A model generated the notes under the pieces. It did no database searches, was not told the DNA's origin, and saw only the letters and a program-made list of their open reading frames with translations. A stretch of DNA of 64,000 bases, taken from contig NZ_JBHSWE010000001.1 in the NCBI RefSeq assembly GCF_042661465.1, forward strand, positions 4,588,001 to 4,652,000, in the 5' to 3' direction. The translations under genes were made by a program, and so were the position numbers. Each line of letters begins with the position of its first letter. Position 1 is the first letter of the stretch. Of the stretch, positions 23,480 to 32,617 are shown in pieces. This DNA is from Marinobacterium_A aestuariivivens (GTDB lineage Bacteria; Pseudomonadota; Gammaproteobacteria; Pseudomonadales; Balneatricaceae).

Positions 23480-24489
23480 TCAAAAGGACCGGTTCAGTGG
23501 CCGCGCACTGTGTTGAAAGAGTACCGCATGGCACTCGCTGAGGATCGAGAGCGCAATGCTCTCGGGCAGTTCGCCACCGATATCGAGCCCGGCGGGGCCG
23601 GCGAGCGGAAGATCGAGCGTCTTTTCGCTCAGGCCCGCCTCCTCGAGAACCCGGGCGCGGCGGCTGGCGGGGCCGAGCAGAGCGAGATAGCGCAGCGGGG
23701 CGCGCTGCAGCGATTTCAGGGCGGCGGCATCCAGCGGAATGTTGTGCGTCATCAGCACCGCGGCATCGACAGGCTGTTCCTGGCTGTAGGTCGCCAGCGC
23801 TTCGACCGTTTCGTCGAGAATCAGGCCCGCCTGCATGAAATGCTCACGCCGGGCGTTGGCCGGGCGCGGGTCCCAGAGGCTGGTCTGCCAGCCCAGTTCA
23901 TGGGCCATGGCAACCAGCGGCCGGGCGTCCAGGCCGCCGCCGATCAGCAGCAGGTGGGGCGGCGGGATGATGGCCGTCTTCAGCCACTGCTGATCGCCTT
24001 CGCGGATCAGCGTTGCGGGTCTTGCGCTACGGCCCATTTCGGGCCGCGGCACAAAGCGGCTTTCGACTTCGCCCGCCGCACCGGGAAGGTGCTGGTAATA
24101 AAGCCGGGCGCCCTCTGCTCGAGCGCCCGATGCACAAGGTCCGGCTGCAGGTAGTCGTTGTCGGCACGGATCGGCTGCAGCAGGATATGCACCGTGCCGC
24201 CGCAGCCGATACCGAGCTGGAACGACAGGTCGTCCTCGTCGCTGCCGTCGTAACAGAGCGTCAGGGCCTGGCCGCTCTGCATGACGCGCCGGGCGTGGCG
24301 CTGGATATCCGACTCCAGGCAGCCGCCGCTGAGCATGCCGAAAGCCTGTCCCAGGCTGTTGAACAGCATCATGGCGCCGGCCTTGCGGTAGCTGGGGCCT
24401 TCGGTGCGATAGACCGTGCCCAGCACCCATTCCAGCGCGTCGCGTTGCGGATACCACTGCAGCAGCAGCCGGGTAAGCTGATTGGCCAT
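23480..24489 (-). CDS. XdhC-family molybdenum enzyme accessory protein, frameshifted in this sequence
   Basis: XdhC proteins bind molybdenum cofactor, promote its sulfuration and insert it in xanthine-dehydrogenase-type enzymes. The N-terminal domain shows GTVYRTEGPSYRKAGAMML and GMLSGGCLESDI (conserved GGCLE Cys); the C-terminal Rossmann domain shows LLIGGGLDARPLVAMAHELGW and TYSQEQPVDAAVLMTHN. The frame breaks near 24089 (CCCGGTGCG on the coding strand); one extra base joins TSTFP to GAAGEVESRF and gives 336 aa. The ATG at 24489 follows GAGGAA. It lies 61 bases after a truncated molybdenum hydroxylase gene, its likely former client. Confidence 0.83.
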
Positions 24490-24550
24490 GGGATTCCTCG
24501 ATCGGTTGAACGGGGATGCCGTGTCGGCGGGGCGGCACGGCATCCGCTGC

Positions 24551-25375
24551 TCAGGCGAGCTTCAGCGGCAGGCGTTCGAATGACTGTCCGGTGAGCGCCT
24601 CGAGCGCATTGGCCACCGCCGGCGCGATCGGCGGTGTGCCCGGTTCGCCCACGCCGGTCGGCGGTTCCGCCGACGGGACGATATGGACCTCCACCTGCGG
24701 CATCCGGTCGATACGCAGCACCTGGTAGTCGTGGAAGTTGGACTGCGCCACCCGCCCCTGGTCCAGGGTGATTTCGCTCATCAGTGCCGGCGACAGACCG
24801 TAGCCGATGCCGCCATCCATCTGGGCCCGGATCATGTCGGGATTGACCGCTATGCCGCAGTCCACCGCACAGACCACGCGCTCCACCCGGAAGCTGCCGT
24901 CATCCCCGACGGAGACCTCGGCCACTTCGGCCACATAGGTGTTGAACGACTCGTGTACCGCGACGCCCCGGCTCCGGCCTTCGGGCAGCGGTGTGCCCCA
25001 GCCGGCCTTTTCGGCCGCCAGCTTCAGTACGCCCTGATGGCGGGGATGGCCCTCGAGCAGCTGCATCCGGTATTCGACCGGGTCCCGGCCGGCGGCGCGG
25101 GCCAGGCGATCGACAACGACTTCCGTCGAAAAGGCGGTATGGGTGCTGCCGACCGAGCGCCACCACTGCACCGGTACGCCAAGATCGACGGTGTGCAGTT
25201 CGACGCTCAGGTTCGGGATCCGGTAGGGCAGGTTGGCCGCGCCCTCGACCGAGGTCGCGTCGATGCCGTCCTTGACCATGCCGCTTTCGAAAACGGTGCC
25301 CTGGACGATCGACTGACCGGCGATACGGTGTTCCCAGGCCTGCGGCAGTCCGTTTTCATCGAGCGTCGCACGAAC
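24551..25375 (-). pseudogene. Molybdopterin aldehyde/isoquinoline dehydrogenase large subunit, C-terminal fragment
   Basis: The minus strand encodes about 275 residues of a xanthine-oxidase-family large subunit (IorB/aldehyde dehydrogenase type) from LDENGLPQAWEHRIAGQSIVQG to the stop. QWWRSVGSTHTAFSTEVVVD, DCGIAVNPDMIRAQMDGGIGYGLSPAL, NFHDYQVLR and PTGVGEPGTPPIAPAVANAL are all present. Full-length proteins are roughly 700-770 aa. The N-terminal two thirds, including the start and promoter, are missing: the similarity ends near 25375, where opposite-strand toxin-antitoxin sequence begins abruptly. The open frame continues to 25648 only as antisense of the antitoxin. xdhC lies immediately downstream. 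Confidence 0.85.
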
Positions 25376-25650
25376 CCCGCGCCGAAAAAGCGCGAAACGC
25401 TGAATATCCGTATCAAGCCCGAGGAACGCAATCTGATCGATCGTGCTGCCAGGGCCCGAGGGAAGAACCGCACAGACTTCGTGCTGGAAGCGGCCCGCAT
25501 GGCTGCCGAGGAAACGTTGCTCGATCAGGCCATTATTGCGGCCAGCCCGGAAGCCTATGCTGCCTTTCTCGCACGACTGGACATGCCGCCACAGCCAAAT
25601 GAGCGCCTGCGCAAAACGATGCAGACAGCGGCCCCTGGGAAAAAGCATGA
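25376..25650 (+). pseudogene. DUF1778 antitoxin (TacA-like), missing its start codon
   Basis: The reading frame gives PAPKKRETLNIRIKPEERNLID ... TDFVLEAARMAAEETLLDQ, the ribbon-helix-helix plus tail of DUF1778 antitoxins. Family members begin MPA.KRETLN; here the codon before PAP is AAC and no start with a ribosome site is found, so the 5' end was lost at the junction with the molybdenum enzyme fragment. Near 25635 (GCCCCTGGG) one missing C is needed to end properly as AAPWEKA-stop, overlapping the toxin ATG by 4 bases. DUF1778 proteins bind their GNAT toxin and repress the operon. Without start and promoter this copy is probably not expressed. Confidence 0.75.
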
Positions 25651-26145
25651 CGGTTACGGCGCCCGAGCCTTTGACCTCAGATCACGATGTCGAGGCGTTC
25701 GCCTCAGGGGGAAAGCCTGGATAACTGGCTCGAGCGTCGTGCGCTGAAAAACCAGTCAACAGGTGCATCCCGTACCTTCGTGGCCTGCGAGGGTAGCTGC
25801 GTGCTGGCGTACTATGCCCTGGCATCGAGCGCGATCACTGTTGATGCGGCTCCAGGACGCTTTCGCTGCAACATGCCGGACCCGATTCCGGTAGTTGTCC
25901 TGGGCCGGCTGGCCGTGGATCAATCCCTGCAGGGCAGGGGATTCGGCCGTGCCCTGGTGCGGGATGCCGGGCTGCGCGTAATCCAGGCGGCGGACACCAT
26001 TGGCATTCGCGGTATGATCGTGTACGCCCTGTCGGAAGAAGCGAAGGCTTTTTACGAGGGAGTCGGCTTCGAGCCGTCTCCGATCGATCCCATGATGTTG
26101 ATGGTCACACTCGCCGACTTGAAGGGCGCAAGCCTTCTCACCTGA
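25647..26145 (+). CDS. GNAT-family toxin (TacT/AtaT-like), frameshifted in this sequence
   Basis: The paired toxin of the DUF1778 gene. GNAT toxins of this group acetylate the amino group of aminoacyl-tRNA and stop translation. The acetyl-CoA loop is visible as VVLGRLAVDQSLQGRGFGRALVRDA near residue 85, with ALSEEAKAFYEGVGFEPSP at the C-terminus. Reading requires removal of one G at about 25704 (TCAGGGGGAAAG), joining VEAFASG to ESLDNWLERRALKNQ; the protein is then 165 aa, typical length. The 4-base ATGA overlap with the antitoxin is the usual layout. Since the antitoxin 5' end is missing, the module is probably silent or the toxin is controlled from elsewhere. Confidence 0.78.
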
Positions 26146-26368
26146 CTTCCAGATTCGACAGTCCGTATGTCGAAATCACCATCCAATCTGGAGCGAAGCA
26201 TTCCTCCAGCCTCCGCTAACGGCCATTTGCGGTCTCCCAACTATTCGGTCAAGTGGTCAAGCTAGGGCAATCTTGATTCAGTGTCACGATTCGTAATCTG
26301 CGCGTGACGAAATCAGCAGAAAAGGGGCGCTGCCAGCAAGGCAGTACCCCATAATGAGCTATTCGGGA

Positions 26369-26546
26369 ATCAGGTCCAGTTGAGGTAGTCCTTATAATTG
26401 GCCGGGATCACCAGCTCGAAGGGCACCCAGACTTTATGTTCCGTGTCTTCGCCCTAGGCCAGGCGTATGGAGGCGTCTACCGCGCCACGTCCCTGGGCGT
26501 TGGCGTCCTGGAATACGGTGATGGCTAGCTCGCCGACCTTCATTCA
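26369..26546 (-). pseudogene. Remnant of an ABC-type sugar-binding protein (C-terminus)
   Basis: The minus strand reads VGELAITVFQDANAQGRGAVDASIRLA, an in-frame TAG, then GEDTEHKVWVPFELVIPANYKDYLNWT and a stop. This resembles the C-terminal tail of periplasmic ribose/galactofuranose-type binding proteins, which end with WIPFELVTPENYKDYL-like sequence. Only about 57 codons remain and one is a stop. The upstream part has been replaced by an IS6 end at 26540. No transporter partners lie nearby. Confidence 0.65.
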
Positions 26547-26734
26547 CGCACACCGCATTCCGCCAGCATCTCCTCAAGATTGCGGTAGCTGATGTCGTAG
26601 CGGCAGTACCAGCTTACTGCCCACAGAATGATCTCTCCACTGAAATGACTCCATTTGAAGTCGCCGCACATACCTTACTCCCGTCTGCTTCACCAGCCTT
26701 TCTCCGACAAGCGGTAGATTTTTGCAACAGAGCC
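26540..26734 (-). mobile_element. IS6-family insertion sequence remnant (left end and transposase start)
   Basis: The terminal sequence GGCTCTGTTGCAAAAATCT (minus strand, ending at 26734) matches IS6-family ends. An ATG at 26671 starts 43 codons of an IS6 transposase: MCGDFKWSHFSGEIILWAV, then SWYCRYDISYRNLEEMLAE and CGVRE-stop. The remaining about 190 residues with the DDE core are gone. The break coincides with the edge of the sugar-binding protein remnant, so the element was probably lost by deletion or recombination. Confidence 0.8.
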
Positions 26735-26777
26735 GTTTTCTGAGGGATGGGGCATACCGGCGGGATGCCCCATGGAT

Positions 26778-28847
26778 TCAGCTCTGGGTTTCTTCGAGCA
26801 GGACCGGGCCCGTGGCCTGGCAGGCCCAGTGCAGCCTGCCCGAGTGGCGGTCGACCGGATGGTAGCGACCGCTGGCGAGGTCCAGCAGGCGGAAGGCCAC
26901 GCCGGTGCACTCTGCCACCGACTGCATGGGCATGCACCCCGGTTGCGGTAACAGCAGTTGGTAACGCTTGCGGTCTGCGGTGAGAAGGATCCGCCGCCAG
27001 CCGTCGGCGGCGTCGATGCCGGCCGGCCGCAATTCGGCAGGGTCGGCGTTCAACGCGGCGTACAGGTGCTTGACGACGTGGAAGGCCAGGCGCGGGTTGG
27101 CGCGACGGTCGGTGACGCCGTTGCGGCGGAAGAAGCCGCGATCGACGTCGGCGAAGGTGTCGACGTAAACACCTAGCGCCGGGTGCGCAAGCGCGGCGCA
27201 GAGTGTTTCGGCGATGCGGTTGGCGAGGTCGAGGTCGTCGTCGCGCACGTCCGCGGGGCTCGCGTCGCTGACGCGCAGGTGAATCGAGGCCTGCAATTGC
27301 AGTGTCCGGCATAATTCGTCGATGGCCGCCAGTGTCGGCGCCGATTCCATGCCGGGGTCGAGTCGGAAGACCAGTCCGTCCACCAGGCCCCGCAGCGGAC
27401 CTTCCGTAATGCTGGTGCGAATACGGGAGCCGTCCTCCGACGTGTAGCCGTGATTGATCACGTGGTAGTATTTGCTGCCGCCGCTTTCGATGTCCTCCCG
27501 GGTACGCAGGCGCGACAGGTACAGCGGAAGTCGCAGGTCCCGTTTCAGCGAACGCAGCGCGTCGGCGACGCGCTCGAGATCGGCGTCGGCGAATGCCAGT
27601 TCGCAACCGCTAAGCAGGTCCTGGTGCTCGACCAGGGCTAGCAACTGCCGCCCCTGCGGGACCTCGAAGCCAAACACTTGGAATTCGTGCCCGAAACGCC
27701 TGAGCGTCGCGATGCGCTCGACGACCTCGGTGCTGGTTAGGTCGTCCAGCGGAAGACGCATCTTGCGCACGCCCATTTCCCAGAGCGCGAGCAACGGATA
27801 GTCGTTGCGGACCCGCTTGCGGCTGAACTCGTCGAGTGCGCCGCTGGGCGGGATCTCGACGAGTTCTGCCCAGGGCTGGCGCATGTCGAATCCCAGCGGC
27901 GCGCGCGTGTTCTCGACCGTGTGCAGCGGCGTGACGCGCGGCTGTGTCATACCGACCGCGGCGTCCGGTTCCAGGGCCTCGCCGTAGGTGCGCTGCATCA
28001 GGCAGGCGTGGCCGCGTTCGTAGACATTGACGACGAAGTAGCCGAGCTTGGGCAGGTCGTTGCGGCCGCCCTGATCGCCCGGCTCGATGCGATACATCTC
28101 GCTGTAGTCCTGGCGCACGAAGGCGGTCGACGGAAGCAGGTAGCAGTCGGTGTCCTGGTGTCGGTGGTACCAGAAATTGTGCACGTGACCGGCGAACAAC
28201 GCCTCGACCCGGTGTTGCTCGAGCAGGGACAGCAGCCAGGAACGGCCGGGCTCGGCAATGTTGTCGTAGTGTTCGACTTCGTCGCGTTCGGTCATGTAAG
28301 GCGGGTAGTGCGTATTGATGAAGAAGCGCGCGCCGGGGTGCTCGGCGAGATAAGCCTCGAGCCATTCGCGCTGGCGTGTCTCGTCGGCCAGGCCGCTGTT
28401 GATCAACTGGGCGTTGATGACGATGAAATGGCAGCCCTGGTGCTCGAAGGCGTAGTAGTGGTCGCCGAAGAATTCCTTCCAGAGGTCGAGGTAGTCGTCG
28501 CAGACGACGCCGGCCGGCCCCCAGTTGATCGGTTTGTCGCCGACGTCGTGGTTACCCGGTACCAGGTATTGCGGGCAGTTCAGCGCGCGGGTCTGGTGCA
28601 GGAACTGCCGTGCCGCCTCGCCGTATGAGGGCAGCGACGGCACTGGATGGATGAGGTCGCCAAGATTGATGACGAAGTCCGGCGCGATGCGATTGACGTC
28701 GCGCACCACATAGCGCATACGCTTGTTAGCGAGGCGATTCACCTCGAACGGCGACGAGCAGGTGTCTTCGCCCTGATTGAGGTGGGTGTCGGCCATCACT
28801 ACCATGGAAAAGAGCTTGCGGCCGAGTTTCGGGTCGACGTTGTTCAT
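26778..28847 (-). CDS. Two-domain calcineurin-like metallophosphoesterase
   Basis: A 689-aa protein. The N-terminal half (residues about 10-260) is a metallophosphoesterase: MADTHL near residue 18 (D-x-H), GDLIHP near 62 (GD), VPGNHDVGD near 97 (GNHD), NTHYPPY and AGHVHNFWYH (GHxH). The C-terminal half from about residue 330 has no phosphatase motifs and looks like an alpha/beta barrel with alternating strands (KMRLPLD, FQVFGFEVP, RLPLYLSRLRT, KYYHVINHGYTSEDG). No signal peptide is seen. It follows tctA by 92 bases on the same strand, so it may act on the transported compound. I cannot name the substrate. Confidence 0.75.
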   Translation of the reverse strand: MNNVDPKLGRKLFSMVVMADTHLNQGEDTCSSPFEVNRLANKRMRYVVRDVNRIAPDFVINLGDLIHPVPSLPSYGEAARQFLHQTRALNCPQYLVPGNHDVGDKPINWGPAGVVCDDYLDLWKEFFGDHYYAFEHQGCHFIVINAQLINSGLADETRQREWLEAYLAEHPGARFFINTHYPPYMTERDEVEHYDNIAEPGRSWLLSLLEQHRVEALFAGHVHNFWYHRHQDTDCYLLPSTAFVRQDYSEMYRIEPGDQGGRNDLPKLGYFVVNVYERGHACLMQRTYGEALEPDAAVGMTQPRVTPLHTVENTRAPLGFDMRQPWAELVEIPPSGALDEFSRKRVRNDYPLLALWEMGVRKMRLPLDDLTSTEVVERIATLRRFGHEFQVFGFEVPQGRQLLALVEHQDLLSGCELAFADADLERVADALRSLKRDLRLPLYLSRLRTREDIESGGSKYYHVINHGYTSEDGSRIRTSITEGPLRGLVDGLVFRLDPGMESAPTLAAIDELCRTLQLQASIHLRVSDASPADVRDDDLDLANRIAETLCAALAHPALGVYVDTFADVDRGFFRRNGVTDRRANPRLAFHVVKHLYAALNADPAELRPAGIDAADGWRRILLTADRKRYQLLLPQPGCMPMQSVAECTGVAFRLLDLASGRYHPVDRHSGRLHWACQATGPVLLEETQS

Positions 28848-28939
28848 GATGTCTCCAGTCGTGGTTGGGTGGGACGGGGGCGCGCAGCCGCCTTCGGGCG
28901 CCGCCGTACGGCACCCATCCCGGAATTAACGCATCGGTA

Positions 28940-30430
28940 TCAGGCGGAAGGTGCAGCAGGTCGCCGTCGCAAGTGATTGCGCAGGCTGAAACCTAGGGTC
29001 AGCAGGGTAAGGCCCCAGAAGAACAGGCAGATGGGGCTGGTCCAGAAAATGCCCAGCGAGCCGTGGGATAGCAACAGTGACTGACGGAAGTTATCCTCGA
29101 GCAGTGGGCCCAGCACGAAGGCGATCAGGAAAGGTGCTGTGGGCACGTTGAGCCGCAGCATGGCGAAGCCGAGCAATCCGAGCAGCAGCATTACCAGCAC
29201 GTCGAACAGGCTGCTGTTGACGGCATAGGCGCCGAAGGTGCAGAGCACCAGTACCGACGGGTAGAGGATCCGGTTGGGGATATCCGAGATCCGGCTCAAA
29301 TAGCGAATCGACAGCTTGCCGATCAGGAACAGGTAGACCGAACTGAGCATGATACCGATGAAGAGCGCGTAGATGATGTCGATGTTCTGCTGGAACATGA
29401 TCGGGCCGGGCTTGAGACCGTGGATCATGAAAGCGCCGAGGATCACCGCGGTGATCACGTCACCCGGTACGCCGAGCGCCAGCAACGGAATCATGGTGGC
29501 GCCTGCAACGCCGTTGTTGCCCGCTTCGGCGGCAGCCACGCCTTCGATCTCGCCCTTGCCGAAGGCGTCGGGATTTTTCGCATTACGCTTGGCTTCACTG
29601 TAGGAGAGGAAGGCCGCGGGGGCACCGCCGATACCCGGAATGGCGCCGAGCACGACGCCGATCAGACTGCCACGCAGGATCGACTTGAAGCAGCGGCGAA
29701 ACTCAGCAAAGGTGGCGCTGGCGCCCTGCAAGGCGCTACTCACGACGCTGTTGCCCAGCGGCTGGCTGTAAAAGTTGATGATTTCCGGCAGTGCAAACAG
29801 CCCGATCAGTACGGGAATGAAGTTGAGGCCGGACATTAGTTCGTACTCGCCGAAAATAAAGCGGTCGGTGCCGTAGATGCCGTCGAGCCCGACGGTCGCC
29901 AGCAACAGGCCGAGGCAAGCCGAGGTGACGCCAAGCGCCAACCGGTCGCCGGACACCCCGGCGATGATGGTTAGCGCGAAGACGATCAACGTGAAGAACT
30001 CGGGCGGGCCGAACTGCAGCGCGAAGTTGGCCAGGAAGCCCGCTAGAAGGATCAACGACAGGTTGGAGACGAAGTCGGCGAAGCAGGAGGCGTACAGTGC
30101 CATGTCCAGCGCTCGGCGGGCCTGTCCTTTCTGCGCCATTGGAAAGCCATCCAGCACGGTGCAGGAGGCAGCGGGCGTTCCCGGCGTTTTCAGCAGGATG
30201 GCGGTGATTGAGCCGCCGTAGAGACCGCCCTTGTAGACCCCCAGCAGCATCAGGATGCCGGTCACCGGATGCATACTGAAGGTGAACGGTAGCACTAGGG
30301 CGACCCCCATCGGGGTGGTCATGCCCGGAATGGCGCCGGTGATAGTCCCAATCATCACGCCAGCGAGTAGCGCCAGCAGATTGTCGACGCTGAAAAATAG
30401 CAGCAGGGCGTCGGTGAACTGTTCGATCAT
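28940..30430 (-). CDS. tctA: Tripartite tricarboxylate transporter, large membrane subunit TctA
   Basis: A 496-aa inner-membrane protein with about twelve hydrophobic segments. GVMIGTITGAIPGMTTPMGVALVLPFTF near residue 20 and the second repeat GVVLGAIPGIGGAPAAFLSYSEAKRNAK near residue 257 are TctA (DUF112) hallmarks, as is GKGEIEGVAAAEAGNNGVAGATMIPLLALGVPG. TctA is the transport pore of TTT systems, driven by ion gradients and fed by a periplasmic TctC-type binding protein. It lies 16 bases after tctB on the same strand; tctC is separated from them by a ROK regulator gene. The ligand is unknown. Confidence 0.93.
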   Translation of the reverse strand: MIEQFTDALLLFFSVDNLLALLAGVMIGTITGAIPGMTTPMGVALVLPFTFSMHPVTGILMLLGVYKGGLYGGSITAILLKTPGTPAASCTVLDGFPMAQKGQARRALDMALYASCFADFVSNLSLILLAGFLANFALQFGPPEFFTLIVFALTIIAGVSGDRLALGVTSACLGLLLATVGLDGIYGTDRFIFGEYELMSGLNFIPVLIGLFALPEIINFYSQPLGNSVVSSALQGASATFAEFRRCFKSILRGSLIGVVLGAIPGIGGAPAAFLSYSEAKRNAKNPDAFGKGEIEGVAAAEAGNNGVAGATMIPLLALGVPGDVITAVILGAFMIHGLKPGPIMFQQNIDIIYALFIGIMLSSVYLFLIGKLSIRYLSRISDIPNRILYPSVLVLCTFGAYAVNSSLFDVLVMLLLGLLGFAMLRLNVPTAPFLIAFVLGPLLEDNFRQSLLLSHGSLGIFWTSPICLFFWGLTLLTLGFSLRNHLRRRPAAPSA

Positions 30431-30446
30431 GGTGTCACCTCCAGCC

Positions 30447-30941
30447 TCAAAGCCACTGTTCGAAAATGCCCAACGGCATCGGGATCTTCGCGACGTGGAC
30501 GAAGAACAGGTAGGCCGCCAGCGGCAGCAACACCGCGGTCAGCAGCATCGGCAGCCACTGTTTTTGGCCGCCCAGACACATGGCACCGATTAGCATCAGC
30601 GTCGATGCCAGCACGATTCCGATCCAGTGAATGACCCAATAGTAGACAAAGAGGCCGCCGATGAAGACCAGGCCCTTGAGCAGGCTGATCCGGGTCAGCG
30701 GCAGCAAGCCGTCGGTGTTCTGTGACTTCGCTGCGCGACCTGAGCGGAGCGCGCCCAGAATGATTGTAAGGCCCATCGCCAGCAGCAGCCAGAAGAGCAC
30801 CTTCGGCCAAAAGGCGGGGGACAGCAGTACCGAGCGTTCACTGCCCGGCAGCGTGATACCGGCCGGGATCAGCCAGGCGAGGCCGGTAATCGCCAACGCC
30901 ACGACCGTCAGTCCTACGACCAGGTCGGATTTAGGTTTCAT
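30447..30941 (-). CDS. tctB: Tripartite tricarboxylate transporter, small membrane subunit TctB
   Basis: A 164-aa protein with four hydrophobic segments (about residues 8-26, 45-62, 84-104, 120-148), the TctB plan. AFWPKVLFWLLLAMGLTIILGA is typical. I place the start at the ATG at 30941, which follows AGGGGA, rather than an in-frame upstream ATG at 31016. TctB and TctA form the membrane complex of the TTT transporter. A 460-base region with the shared 17-base element separates it from the divergent ROK gene. Confidence 0.85.
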   Translation of the reverse strand: MKPKSDLVVGLTVVALAITGLAWLIPAGITLPGSERSVLLSPAFWPKVLFWLLLAMGLTIILGALRSGRAAKSQNTDGLLPLTRISLLKGLVFIGGLFVYYWVIHWIGIVLASTLMLIGAMCLGGQKQWLPMLLTAVLLPLAAYLFFVHVAKIPMPLGIFEQWL

Positions 30942-31233
30942 TGGGGATGTCCCCTGCAATCGGTCCGCTGAGCGTCCAGGAACGCTCACGACCGCTTTCG
31001 GTAATTCGAGATTCATCTACGCACTCCAACCATAGCTTGTTCGAAAAGAGAGGGAAGGCCGATGGCCTTCCCCCAACCGCGTCGGCGTCTGCCGGCACTG
31101 GAGCTAACGGGGCGAAGGCCTGGTTCGAAAGTGGGCAGGGGGCGGGTGGGGAGTCTGTAGTCGGTTCATCGGAATCTGTCTCCGGGCCAGGAGGGCCGTT
31201 TTGTTGTTATTGGCAGTATTAAAACTACCACTA

Positions 31234-31250
31234 TTGATTACAGTAAGCAA
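31234..31250 (-). promoter_or_regulatory. Shared tct promoter/operator element TTGATTACAGTAAGCAA, copy 1
   Basis: The 17-base sequence occurs here, 293 bases before tctB, and identically at 33683-33699 before tctC, in the same orientation to both genes. Read on the minus strand it begins TTGCTT (a -35) and is followed at 17-base spacing by TAGTTT. It is therefore a candidate promoter, and the identical spacer suggests a regulator site, most simply for the ROK protein encoded next door. Confidence 0.6.
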
Positions 31251-31401
31251 ACAAAAGCATGCGTTTGTCCGCTGCGACTTAATCCTGCTGGAAATGGCAT
31301 TCTGGATCGGCCATCGATACACGAATTGCTGTCGGTTTGTGCTCAGGCAGTGCGCGTACTAGAATTGATTCCTTAACGTAACTAAATAAGGTTTTTGGTC
31401 T

Positions 31402-32597
31402 GTGTCCGATCAGTCGAATGACCGCTCACGCGGGGATCTGGGGCAAAGCAACCGCCGTCGCGTCATTTCCGAAATCCTGTTCAACGGGCCGGTGCCCCGT
31501 ACCGAGATCGCGGCGCGTACCGGCCTCACCGCCGCATCTGTGTCCCGCATCACCCGGGATCTGATCAATGCCGGTCTGGTGGTCGAAGCCAAGGAACTGC
31601 CGAGCAGCCGCTCAGGCCGGCGTTTGGTGGAGCTGTCGCTGAATCCCGGTGGCGGTTATGTACTGGGCATCGGCATCAACGCCTTCGCCCAGGTGGTGTC
31701 GCTGGCCGATCTAAACAACAATCTGATCGCCGAAAGGGCGCTCGAAATCGAATGCCTGGTAGACCCCCAGCCGGTGCTGACCGCCGTCGCCGAAACGGCT
31801 CAGCAGATAATCGCGGACAGCGGCGTCGATCATGCCCGGATATTCGGTGCTGGCGTCGCTACGGCCGGTGCCGTGGATCCCGCCCGTGGCATCCTGCTTG
31901 ATTCCCAAACGCTGGGCTGGAAGGATCTGGACATCGGGCCGCGGCTTGCACGGATGCTGGATCTGCCGGTGGCGCTAGAAAACTTGCCGAACTCAATCAA
32001 CTTGGGGAAACCCGTTTCGGCATCGCCAAGGGTTGTCAGAACGTGGTGGTGGTGAATGCATCGTTGCGGCTCGGTGGCAGCCTGCTGCTGGACAACCATA
32101 TCCGTCGCGGACGCGATTTCTCCGCGGCGCTGGTTGGGGATCTACGGGTCTCGGAGTCCGGGACCGTATCATCTTCAGATGAGCTGAAAACGCTGGACGA
32201 ACTGGCCGGAGGTCGGGCGGTGATGCGCGCGCTGGGGCTGGATCCGGAAAGCCCGGAGCTGTCCAGCAAGGAGGTGGCGCAGCAGCTAGTGGAGGTCGTG
32301 GCGCGTGCCGGCCGCGGCGAGGCGGGCATCAACACGCACTTCTTGCATGCGGGCCAGATTCTGGGGCGGATGATCGATGTTATCTGGCGCCTGCTACGGC
32401 CCGAGACCATTATCCTGGCTGGCCCCCTAGCAGGCGTCGAGGCTTACAGCGTCGGGGTGCGCAAAAGCTGCCTGGAGTCCGACAGTAGCCTGCCGTTGCG
32501 GATCAGCAGTATGAGCAGTCAGGAAGCGGCGCGGCTGCTGGCGCTCAACGAGTTCATCGCCACCCGCAACCTGCCGCTGGAAGCCCTGGCCGGCTGA
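31402..32597 (+). CDS. ROK-family transcriptional regulator, frameshifted in this sequence
   Basis: An N-terminal winged helix (RRRVISEILFNGPVPRTEIAARTGLTAASVSRITRDLINAGLV, residues about 18-60) is followed by a ROK sugar-kinase-like domain (GYVLGIGINAFAQVVSLADL ... ILAGPLAGVEAYSVGVRK). The frame breaks near 32006 (CTTGGGGAAACC); one extra G restores INLGETRFGIAKGCQNVVVVNASLRLGG and a 398-aa protein, normal for NagC/XylR-type repressors. The ROK zinc-binding Cys cluster is not obvious, so it may be a ligand-only sensor. The start is GTG at 31402. It sits divergently from tctB and convergently with tctC, splitting the transporter genes, and is their likely regulator. Confidence 0.85.
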
Positions 32598-32617
32598 GCG
32601 GCGCAGGGCGGGTTCAC

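Noticed and set aside
25383..25648. N-terminal extension of the molybdenum hydroxylase frame
   Set aside because: These codons are the antisense of the antitoxin; similarity to the enzyme stops near 25375.
24683..25747. Long plus-strand frame covering the DUF1778 sequence
   Set aside because: Its first 230 codons are antisense of the molybdenum hydroxylase fragment; only the part from about 25376 is a real family member, so it is not a fusion protein.
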